A stretch of DNA of 6,518 nucleotides, taken from the NCBI GenBank assembly GCA_003527555.1, contig DPWT01000225.1, positions 1-6,518 of the forward strand, given 5' to 3'. Below, one piece after another: positions 1 to 5,703 of this stretch. The translations under genes and the position numbers were made by a program. Position 1 is the first letter of the stretch. Each line of letters starts with the position of its first letter. The notes under the pieces were generated by a model that saw nothing but the letters and a program-made list of their open reading frames with translations, had not been told where the DNA came from and did not search any database. This DNA is from Verrucomicrobiales bacterium (GTDB lineage Bacteria > Verrucomicrobiota > Verrucomicrobiia > Verrucomicrobiales > Akkermansiaceae).

Positions 1-149
1 ACCTTCTCCATTTCCCCGTAGGAGTCGTTCAGGGTCTCGATGCGCCAGTGCCCGTGGTTGCGCATGAACTTGGCAACTCCTCGCATAACGGGAGTGGTCG
101 ACCCCGCCCAGACGGGGAGGCGTATTCCTACTATGGGTCGTTGCGGCAT
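1..149 (-). CDS. XylR-like AraC-family transcriptional regulator, N-terminal fragment (partial)
   Basis: The minus strand reads open from an ATG at 149 to the window edge, giving 49 complete codons. The peptide begins MPQRPIVGIRLPVW and continues through VMRGVAKFMRNHGHWRIET. This matches the start of XylR-type regulators, where a short beta strand after a P-x-V segment is followed by a 'GxxRGIAxFxRxHxxW' helix opening a LacI/periplasmic-binding-like sugar-sensing domain. In that family an AraC-type DNA-binding domain follows at the C-terminus, and it would lie outside this window. An in-frame TAA at 165-167 limits upstream extension; a GTG between it and the ATG is a possible alternative start. 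No purine-rich ribosome binding site precedes the ATG. The protein probably controls genes for sugar or polysaccharide use. The family call rests on only 49 residues, and the sugar ligand cannot be inferred. Confidence 0.6.
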   Translation of the reverse strand, partial: MPQRPIVGIRLPVWAGSTTPVMRGVAKFMRNHGHWRIETLNDSYGEMEK

Positions 150-212
150 GGGGAGAGTCACTATTTACGATAGGCTCGCCGTGGTCAAGCAAGAGAAGGA
201 GGTGCTGAAGGT

Positions 213-235
213 AGGACAGTTTTGCAAGCTGTCCT
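213..235. repeat. Perfect 7-bp inverted repeat (AGGACAG-N9-CTGTCCT)
   Basis: The arms AGGACAG (213-219) and CTGTCCT (229-235) are exact reverse complements around a 9-base loop, which itself contains the palindrome TTGCAA. No T-tract follows on either strand, so it is not a classical intrinsic terminator. It sits 64 bases upstream of the ATG of the XylR-like gene. It could therefore be an operator for that regulator, or a small interspersed palindromic repeat of the kind that is multicopy in many genomes. The sequence alone does not decide between these. Confidence 0.6.
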
Positions 236-335
236 TGTGTATTGGCCATTCAAAACACTGGGGAAAACCACACACCCCGGGAGTGAGACATGGCTGCGGC
301 TGGATGGGCATTTGACCGATCATCCTGATCACGCT

Positions 336-422
336 GCTGCCGCCCCTCCGGGGCTCGATATACCGGAATCGGGTATCCCGGGGTTGGCACCCCGCGCTAC
401 TAGCTGCCGCCCCTCCGGGGCT
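336..422. repeat. REP-like multi-hairpin palindromic element with duplicated ends
   Basis: Two identical 20-base copies of GCTGCCGCCCCTCCGGGGCT lie at 336-355 and 403-422, 67 bases apart. Each contains the hairpin GCCCC-TCC-GGGGC (342-354 and 409-421). Between them are two more hairpins: ATACC/GGTAT (360-364 with 372-376) and CGGGG-TTGGCA-CCCCG (379-394). The unit can thus fold into four consecutive stem-loops. This resembles the GC-rich interspersed palindromic elements seen between genes in Verrucomicrobiota and Planctomycetota, often associated elsewhere with REP-type IS200-like transposases. No such transposase is visible here. That the element is multicopy in this genome is an inference. 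Confidence 0.75.
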
Positions 423-457
423 GGGGTCCGCACAATCTGCAGCATGGTAACAAGCTG

Positions 458-489
458 CCAATGAACCGATGAACCGATGAACCAATGAC
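458..489. repeat. Octamer tandem array, four units of CCRATGAM
   Basis: Four adjacent 8-base units read CCAATGAA, CCGATGAA, CCGATGAA and CCAATGAC. The array sits between the palindromic element (336-422) and the hairpin at the secA stop codon. It is not coding in any convincing frame. Short exact tandem units such as these can change copy number by replication slippage, so the length may vary between strains. Confidence 0.8.
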
Positions 490-490
490 A

Positions 491-503
491 GCGGCCTCGC
501 CGC
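491..503 (-). terminator. GC-rich hairpin directly after the secA stop codon, possible weak terminator
   Basis: Read on the minus strand, the TAA of secA (506-504) is followed without a gap by GCGGC-GAG-GCCGC, a 5-bp all-GC stem with a 3-base loop. No run of T follows, so intrinsic termination would be weak. The hairpin may instead protect the secA mRNA 3' end from exonucleases, or be the edge of the neighbouring repeat cluster. Confidence 0.35.
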
Positions 504-3500
504 TTACGCCTCACGACCACAGCACTTCTTGTATTTTTTACCGGAGCCGCATGGGCAGGTTTCGTTGCGGTTCACCTTGATGGTGGGGCGGCGCTGGGGA
601 AGGTTGATTTTGATTTTCTCGTTTTCTCCGGCTGGAGTCATTGAGAGTGCGGCGGAGTTGCCAGTTTGGGCGATGTTGCCTTGGCTGATCTGTTGGCCGG
701 CGTTGGCATCGCTGGATAGCTGTTGGGGTAGGCCACGCATGAAGTTTTCAAACTGGTCGAGATTCGTGGTGGAGCGGAACAGGTTCCCGAGTGTCTCGCT
801 CTCGATGTTGCCCATGAGAGTTTCGAACAGGGCGTATGCCTCGTTCTTGTATTCGACCAGCGGGTCCTTCTGTCCTTGGGCTCGCAGATGCACGCCTTCG
901 CGCAGGGAATCCATATTGTAGAGATGCTCCTGCCAGAGTTTATCGATACCGCTGAGAATGATGTGACGCTCTAACATATCGAGCATCTCAGGGTTCTCCT
1001 GCTGCATTTTCAAACCGTAAGCTTGTTTGACTTTTCCTACAACGAACTCGGCATTGCCTTCCGTGTCGCGGTCGTGGAAACCGCTGTCATCAAGGGCCAT
1101 TTGAATAGGGAAGGTGGTGTTCACCCAGCTGAGAAGTTCAGCGTAATCGGGTGCTCCTTCGTCGCGCTCCTCAAGATAGGAGTGCACTGCCTCAGGAATG
1201 GCACGTTCGATGACCTCGTCGATCAGCTCGCGTGGATTCTCTGAGTTGAGAACTTCGTTCCGGTAGCCGTAAACGACTTCCCGCTGCTTATTCATGACAT
1301 CGTCAAAATCGAGAACGCGTTTACGCCATGTGTAGTTGCGCTGCTCGACACGTTTTTGCGCGGTTTCAACCGAGCGGTTTAGCCACTTGTGCTCAAGAGC
1401 TTCTCCGTCCTCCATGCCGAAGCGCTCCATCATGTTGGTCATGCGTTCGGCGGCGGCGAAGTTGCGCATTAGGTCGTCTTCGAAGGAAATGAAGAACTGG
1501 GACATGCCGGGGTCGCCCTGACGTGAGCATCGTCCGCGGAGCTGACGGTCAACTCGGCGAGATTCGTAGCGCTCGGTGCCGATGACAAAAAGTCCGCCAG
1601 CCTCGGGGACTCCCTGGGCGAGTTTGATGTCGGTTCCTCGACCAGCCATGTTAGTGGACACGGTGACGGCACCTTTCTGGCCAGCGTTCTGGATGATTTC
1701 AGCTTCTTGGCGGTGGTATTTGGCATTCAGGATACTGCACGGAATTTTTGCGCGCTTGAGCATTTTACCGACTAATTCAGATGCCTCCACAGAGGCGGTT
1801 CCTACCAGAACCGGTTGACCTCGATCGTGTGCCTCTTTGATTTTGCTGACCACTGCGTTGTATTTCTCACGACGTGTTTTGAATACCTGATCATTGTGAT
1901 CGATACGAATGTTAGGCACGTTGGTCGGGATGGGAAGCACGTCCAGCTTGTAAATATCATGAAATTCTGCGGCTTCGGTCTCGGCGGTTCCAGTCATGCC
2001 TGCGAGTTTTTCATACAGGCGGAAGTAGTTCTGGATGGTGATGGTGGCGTAAGTTTGTGTCTCTTCCTCGACGTGCACACCCTCCTTGGCCTCAACAGCT
2101 TGGTGTAGTCCGTCCGACCAGCGACGGCCCGGCATTTCACGGCCGGTATTCTCATCCACGATGACGACTTTGTTATCTGCGAGAACGTATTCGACGTCTT
2201 TTTCGTAGAGGCAGTAGGCTTTCAGGAGCTGAGAAATGGAGTGCATCTTCTCGCCCTGAGTGTCGAGACGTGACTGGAGTTTATTTTTTTTCTCGGCGCG
2301 ATCATCGTCGCTGATTTCGAGATCGGCATCGATTTCGGCGTATGCTTCACCCAGGTCTGGTAGGACAAAGGCGTCAGAGTCATCGGGGGCGAGGAATTCG
2401 CGACCCATTTCCATCAGGTCGGCATCGTGTGCCTTCTCGTCAATGGTGTAGTAGAGTTCCTCTTTGATGGCGTAGAGGTCACGTTTTTGCGCGTCCTGAT
2501 ACATCGAGAGCTCGGTTTTTTCGACCAAGCGGCGTGAGTCGGGATCCTCCATGAAGCGCATCAGCTGGCGATTGCGCGGGTTGCCCAGTTTGATTTTGAA
2601 CATGGCGCGGCCTGCACCAATTTCATCTTCGGCTTCTTGGCACTTCTTGGCTTCCTCTGCAAGCTCGTTACAGAGCATGTTCTGGCGTTTGACGAGCTGC
2701 TCGATGAGTGGCTTGTAGCGACCATACTGCTCGGTGTTAGAAACGGTGGACGGGCCGGAAATAATGAGTGGCGTGCGTGCTTCGTCGATGAGGATAGAGT
2801 CGACCTCATCAATAATCGCGTAGTAGTGGCCGCGTTGCACCTGCTCATCCGTGGATGACGACATGCCGTTGTCGCGGAGGTAATCAAAACCAAACTCAGC
2901 ATTGGTGCCGTAGGTGATATCTGCCTCGTATTGTTCGCGGCGGAGCTCGGACGGTTGCTGGCTCTGAATGCAGCCGATGGTCAGGCCGAGGAATTTGAAG
3001 ACGGCTCCCATCCACTCGGAGTCACGCCGGGCGAGGTAATCGTTCACGGTGACCACGTGTACACCCATACCGGTCAGGCCGTTTAAGAAGACAGGGAGCG
3101 TGGCGACGAGTGTTTTACCCTCACCGGTTTGCATCTCGGCGATCATACCGCGATGCAGGCCAATACCACCAACAAGCTGCACATCGAAGTGAACCATTTC
3201 CCAAGCAATCGGCTGATCGCACACGGTGATGGTTTGTCCACAGAGACGGCGAGCGGCGTTCTTTACCGCGGCGTATGCCTCGGGAAGGATCTGGTCGAGA
3301 TATTTGGCACGAGCGGATGTGAAATATTGCTCTTCGATCTCACGGAAAGCTACTTTGGCCTCTTCGATTGAATCCACGGAGGCTTTGACTTCGGGCAGGT
3401 TTGGAAATTCTTCTCGCAGTGAGTCCAGCCGCAAACCAACATCTTTAGCGACCTCGGAGATGCCAGCTTCATCCATTGATTCGAGCTCGCGGATGGTGGC

Positions 3501-3686
3501 TGTTTTAAGAGGCAAGTACCGGTGCAGATGTTTTTGCCAGCCGAGAACTTTCTCCTTGAGCTGGTCTGTGGATTCGCGCTGGTAGGCTTCCTCAAGCTCG
3601 TTGATTTTGGCGATGACGGGTTGCATCCGCTTGAGTTCGCGTTGGTTCTTATTGCCAACGATTTTTTGCAAGGTCCATTTGATCAT
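504..3686 (-). CDS. secA: Preprotein translocase ATPase subunit SecA
   Basis: SecA is the cytosolic and membrane-peripheral ATPase that pushes unfolded preproteins through SecYEG. The 1060-residue protein starts MIKWTLQKIVGNKNQREL, a typical SecA N-terminus, which supports the ATG at 3686. Visible motifs, in order: Walker A MQTGEGKT (185-192), TVNDYLARRDSEWMG (213-227), Walker B DEVD (293-296), the signature DENTGREMPGRRWSDGLHQA (511-530), EKLAGMTGTA (559-568), TNMAGRGTDIKL (678-689), arginine-finger region QLRGRCSRQGDPG (715-727) and a C-terminal zinc motif CPCGSGKKYKKCCG (1044-1057), with Cys-Cys in place of the Cys-His of E. coli. It is about 160 residues longer than E. coli SecA. Extra sequence lies at about 50-130, just before the motor domain, and at about 330-480 in the preprotein-crosslinking region. 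The gene is intact. A leader of 110 bases separates it from mntR upstream and has no clear Shine-Dalgarno. No SecM-like arrest gene is seen. Confidence 0.98.
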   Translation of the reverse strand: MIKWTLQKIVGNKNQRELKRMQPVIAKINELEEAYQRESTDQLKEKVLGWQKHLHRYLPLKTATIRELESMDEAGISEVAKDVGLRLDSLREEFPNLPEVKASVDSIEEAKVAFREIEEQYFTSARAKYLDQILPEAYAAVKNAARRLCGQTITVCDQPIAWEMVHFDVQLVGGIGLHRGMIAEMQTGEGKTLVATLPVFLNGLTGMGVHVVTVNDYLARRDSEWMGAVFKFLGLTIGCIQSQQPSELRREQYEADITYGTNAEFGFDYLRDNGMSSSTDEQVQRGHYYAIIDEVDSILIDEARTPLIISGPSTVSNTEQYGRYKPLIEQLVKRQNMLCNELAEEAKKCQEAEDEIGAGRAMFKIKLGNPRNRQLMRFMEDPDSRRLVEKTELSMYQDAQKRDLYAIKEELYYTIDEKAHDADLMEMGREFLAPDDSDAFVLPDLGEAYAEIDADLEISDDDRAEKKNKLQSRLDTQGEKMHSISQLLKAYCLYEKDVEYVLADNKVVIVDENTGREMPGRRWSDGLHQAVEAKEGVHVEEETQTYATITIQNYFRLYEKLAGMTGTAETEAAEFHDIYKLDVLPIPTNVPNIRIDHNDQVFKTRREKYNAVVSKIKEAHDRGQPVLVGTASVEASELVGKMLKRAKIPCSILNAKYHRQEAEIIQNAGQKGAVTVSTNMAGRGTDIKLAQGVPEAGGLFVIGTERYESRRVDRQLRGRCSRQGDPGMSQFFISFEDDLMRNFAAAERMTNMMERFGMEDGEALEHKWLNRSVETAQKRVEQRNYTWRKRVLDFDDVMNKQREVVYGYRNEVLNSENPRELIDEVIERAIPEAVHSYLEERDEGAPDYAELLSWVNTTFPIQMALDDSGFHDRDTEGNAEFVVGKVKQAYGLKMQQENPEMLDMLERHIILSGIDKLWQEHLYNMDSLREGVHLRAQGQKDPLVEYKNEAYALFETLMGNIESETLGNLFRSTTNLDQFENFMRGLPQQLSSDANAGQQISQGNIAQTGNSAALSMTPAGENEKIKINLPQRRPTIKVNRNETCPCGSGKKYKKCCGREA

Positions 3687-3796
3687 GTCAGATAGGATAA
3701 AAGATGAAAAATAGGTAAAATTTGAGTGTCCTCGGTCGTTGTCGATGAGGCATGTGAAAGAAGTCCTTACACTTGCTTGTCCCCGTTGGCAAGGGA

Positions 3797-4219
3797 TTAG
3801 GAGGCCTTGATGTCGGCCAGTGTGGAGGGGTTCTCCTGCAAGTGATCGGTGACGGCGCGAATTGCCTCTAGTGTGGCTCTGGAGACGTGGTGTTCCATAC
3901 CCTCGACATCGCGATAAATGGTGTCTGCATCAATATTGAAAAGCTGCAAAAAACGGGTCAGTGTTTCGTGGCGGTCGATGATGGCGCGGGCAATAAGCAG
4001 GCCCTCTTCGGTGAGGGTGGTGCCGCGATATTTTTCATGTGCTACAAGGCCCTCTGCATCGAGACGCTTTAGCATGTTGGTGACGCTAGCCTGTGAGATC
4101 TCTAGTTTCTTGGAAATATCGATCGGGCGTGCATATCCCTTTTCCTCAATCAGATGGAAGATCTGCTCGAGATAATCGTCGCGTGCGGTTGAACCGCTGG
4201 TGCGGTGAGATAGGGGCAT
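3797..4219 (-). CDS. mntR: MntR-type manganese-responsive transcriptional repressor (DtxR/MntR family)
   Basis: This 140-residue protein aligns through most of its length with Bacillus subtilis MntR, as recalled. The N-terminal winged helix (about 15-75) includes YLEQIFHLIEEKGYAR, the recognition region SQASVTNMLKRLDAEGL and the wing EKYRGTTLTEEG. A metal-binding and dimerisation helical domain follows. All six MntR metal ligands have counterparts: D15, E18, H84, E106, E109 and H110, the last three in the DVEGMEHH motif. It ends without the SH3-like third domain of DtxR/IdeR, which fits MntR. In this family Mn(II) binding promotes operator binding and repression of manganese uptake genes. No manganese transporter gene is in the window, so its targets are elsewhere. 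It lies 48 bases after the exported-protein gene and 110 bases before secA, on the same strand. An AT-rich stretch (about 4221-4260) upstream could hold its promoter. Mn rather than Fe as the ligand is inferred from the residues. Confidence 0.9.
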   Translation of the reverse strand: MPLSHRTSGSTARDDYLEQIFHLIEEKGYARPIDISKKLEISQASVTNMLKRLDAEGLVAHEKYRGTTLTEEGLLIARAIIDRHETLTRFLQLFNIDADTIYRDVEGMEHHVSRATLEAIRAVTDHLQENPSTLADIKAS

Positions 4220-4267
4220 GTGAGAAGCATTAAAAATTAGTAAATAAGAATCAAGAATTAACAGCGG

Positions 4268-5062
4268 CTAGGGTAAATTCTCTGATGATTTGACGATGAT
4301 ATGTGGTCGGTAGAGATCTTGATTAGATGCCTGAAACTCAGCTTTGAGTCTTACCTGAAACTTCGAGAGGTCGCAGATTTCCCACCCAGTAAATTGCCAT
4401 TTCCCCTGATTGCCATCGTGTGAAATGCCGATGAGCAGATGGACTGCGTCGTGCTGGATCTTGTTAGTACGGGTGCGCGGCTCGAAGTAAAACGTGCGTA
4501 GTGTCGATGCCCGTGATTTTTTCTCATAGAGTTTAGGGTCCAGATAGAAATGGGTTTTCTTTTCGGATGCATTTGTGTGTGTGATGAGGAGGTCAGGGTA
4601 GCCGGAGCGTTGCTCTTTTCCTTGGGTGTTCTTGGGGATTGAACAGCTCAGCATAGGGTGAGTTTGCAGCGATTTGCGTAGGTGGTCCTCAAAATAGCGG
4701 GAAGCCTCGTTGATCCTGCGCAGCCGACGAACGGGAGAGCTGTCTTTGTTCATTGCAGTTGTTGCGGCGTTCACCGACTTAGTCATAGCTGTTAAAAAAT
4801 CCTGATGGGCAGGCTGGGATTTATCAAAAGGCAGGACTTTTTTGCCGCTGCTTGCATGAACCACTTCAGTGAAAGGAAATTTGCGTGTCCCCAAGTTTTG
4901 ATCAAGGAGATGGTGAACGAGGTCGTAGGTGGATGATTTTAGTGCTGATGGGGGTGAGTCGTTCACCTGATCAGCTACTACTGGAAGCGTGATACAAGTG
5001 GCTAGGCAAGTGGCTAGGCAAGTGAACAATCCGATTTGGGTAAGCATACAGTATGGTTTCAT
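4268..5062 (-). CDS. Exported protein of unknown function with a PD-(D/E)XK-like residue pattern
   Basis: I do not recognise this as a named family. From the ATG at 5062 it is 264 residues. An in-frame ATG at 5086 would add eight residues (MILTLLTT); I prefer 5062 because MKPYCML followed by a hydrophobic stretch is a normal signal peptide. The h-region includes CLATCLATC, and VVA-DQ at about 30 is a plausible signal peptidase I site. Residues 40-135 look helical and contain RRLRRINEASRYFEDHLRKS. The C-terminal part has GYPDLLI (154-160), HFYLDPKLYEKKS (171-183), STLRTFYFEPR (186-196), HLLIGISHDG (208-217), then WEICDLSKFQVRLKAEFQ. The order of helix glutamate (E119 or E125), D157, and D175-P-K177 on successive predicted strands resembles a PD-(D/E)XK nuclease core. 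This is an inference from pattern, and a non-catalytic or structural fold is possible. The gene precedes mntR by 48 bases on the same strand and is divergent from the EIIA gene. Confidence 0.8.
   Translation of the reverse strand: MKPYCMLTQIGLFTCLATCLATCITLPVVADQVNDSPPSALKSSTYDLVHHLLDQNLGTRKFPFTEVVHASSGKKVLPFDKSQPAHQDFLTAMTKSVNAATTAMNKDSSPVRRLRRINEASRYFEDHLRKSLQTHPMLSCSIPKNTQGKEQRSGYPDLLITHTNASEKKTHFYLDPKLYEKKSRASTLRTFYFEPRTRTNKIQHDAVHLLIGISHDGNQGKWQFTGWEICDLSKFQVRLKAEFQASNQDLYRPHIIVKSSENLP
4995..5024 (-). repeat. In-frame 12-bp tandem repeat inside the signal peptide coding region
   Basis: The unit CAAGTGGCTAGG (plus strand) occurs at 4995-5006 and 5007-5018, followed by a half unit CAAGTG at 5019-5024. 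On the coding strand it encodes the four-residue repeat T-C-L-A within the hydrophobic core of the exported protein's signal peptide. Because 12 is a multiple of three, gain or loss of a unit would lengthen or shorten the signal peptide core without breaking the frame. Confidence 0.85.
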
Positions 5063-5194
5063 GGTGGTAAGTAAGGTCAATATCATAAGTGTGTATTGAT
5101 GGTTTCTACTCGCGGGGTTTGATATCCAAATAGTCTTGCATAGCGGGCAGCTACAGGGTAATTGGCGTTCTTGCTTTTTGGCATATCTGAGATC
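5063..5194. promoter_or_regulatory. Divergent intergenic region between the exported-protein gene and the EIIA-argS pair
   Basis: The 132 bases between the two divergent start codons must hold the plus-strand promoter for the EIIA gene, and probably a minus-strand promoter for the exported-protein gene. I see no pair of boxes close enough to the sigma-70 consensus to place either with confidence, and no strong operator-like dyad. Ribosome binding sites are weak on both sides: CTGAGATC precedes the EIIA ATG and nothing GA-rich precedes the ATG at 5062. The role is inferred from gene orientation. Confidence 0.4.
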
Positions 5195-5674
5195 ATGAAA
5201 CTAGCTAGCCTACTCACACCCGATCAAGTGATTCTTGATTTGCCGGGTGATGTGTGCACGGAGGCAACGGCTGCGATCATTGACCATTTGATTGCCAAGG
5301 GGCGACTCAAAGAGGCGTTGCGTGAAGAGGTGCTTGAGCTGCTCAAGGAGCGGGAACGCCAGATTAGCACGGGGATCGGTTCTGGAGTGGCGATTCCACA
5401 CGCTTTTTCAGACACCATAGACCAGGTTGTAGTAGCTTTCGCCCGTTCGAAAGGGGGAGTGGATTTTGAGTCGCTCGACAACGCGCCGGTAAATTTCATC
5501 ATTCTTTTTATTGTACCTAAAAAAGAATACAAGATGCACCTGCAAACGCTCGCTGCAATTGCCCGTATGTTTAACAATTGCGCAGTTCGACATAGACTGA
5601 TGGAGGCGGAGGATGCCGATGAGGTGTTGGATATTTTTGCATCTCGCCCATCTCGCACTAGCTCGGAGCTATAG
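5195..5674 (+). CDS. PTS EIIA domain protein (PtsN / fructose-type IIA)
   Basis: This is a stand-alone 159-residue phosphotransferase IIA protein of the fructose/nitrogen (PtsN) type. The start at 5195 gives MKLASLLTPDQVILDL, the usual family beginning; an in-frame ATG at 5162 would add eleven residues unlike the family. The phosphorylation-site motif GIGSGVAIPHAF places the active histidine at H69. A second conserved histidine occurs in YKMHLQTLAAIARMF (H115). Preceding ELLKERERQISTG is also typical. Family members accept phosphate from HPr on the active histidine and either pass it to a IIB sugar component or act as regulators by protein contact. No IIB, IIC, HPr or EI gene is next to it, which favours a regulatory role, but that is an inference. 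It ends 29 bases before argS on the same strand and is probably co-transcribed with it. Confidence 0.9.
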   Translation: MKLASLLTPDQVILDLPGDVCTEATAAIIDHLIAKGRLKEALREEVLELLKERERQISTGIGSGVAIPHAFSDTIDQVVVAFARSKGGVDFESLDNAPVNFIILFIVPKKEYKMHLQTLAAIARMFNNCAVRHRLMEAEDADEVLDIFASRPSRTSSEL

Positions 5675-5703
5675 CAGCCTCATATCATCTCTAATATTTA
5701 CCT

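Larger units (their letters stand above)
150..503. other. Non-coding, repeat-rich intergenic region between secA and the XylR-like gene
   Basis: This stretch of about 350 bases holds no convincing gene. Open frames exist on both strands, but their translations are low-complexity, overlap each other and follow the GC-rich palindromes. It lies downstream of secA and upstream of the XylR-like gene, both on the minus strand, so it should contain the secA transcript end and the regulator's promoter. I could not identify a confident promoter. The structured parts are a dyad at 213-235, a GATCA-TCC-TGATC palindrome at 318-330, a multi-hairpin element at 336-422, an octamer array at 458-489 and a GC hairpin at 491-503. 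The unlisted parts, about 236-317 and 423-457, show no structure I can name. Confidence 0.7.

Noticed and set aside
1..149. A transposase C-terminus, suggested at first by the GHWRIE string.
   Set aside because: The frame begins with an ATG shortly after a stop codon, so this is a protein N-terminus, and the surrounding residues fit XylR-type regulators better.
165..485. A 106-codon open frame on the minus strand, and overlapping open frames at 40-315 and 222-464 on the plus strand.
   Set aside because: The frames run through palindromic repeats, overlap each other and partly overlap the XylR-like gene. Their translations show no domain and are rich in Pro, Gly, Arg and Ser, as expected from translating GC-rich hairpins.
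1469..1726. Open frames of 60-130 codons on either strand within secA, for example this one.
   Set aside because: They lie wholly inside an intact secA and have Ser/Arg-rich or otherwise featureless translations.
3772..3793. A CTTGC/GCAAG inverted repeat just after mntR as a possible terminator.
   Set aside because: The stem is only 5 bp with a 12-base loop and no T-tract follows on the minus strand.
4220..4267. An MntR-box operator upstream of mntR.
   Set aside because: The stretch is AT-rich but shows no dyad resembling known MntR or DtxR operators.
5162..5194. An upstream in-frame start for the EIIA gene.
   Set aside because: The added residues (MAFLLFGISEI) are not part of the family, whereas the ATG at 5195 gives the normal N-terminus.
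5224..5658. A 144-codon open frame on the minus strand.
   Set aside because: It is antisense to the EIIA gene, which has a clear active-site motif; the Ser-rich translation is typical of a shadow frame.
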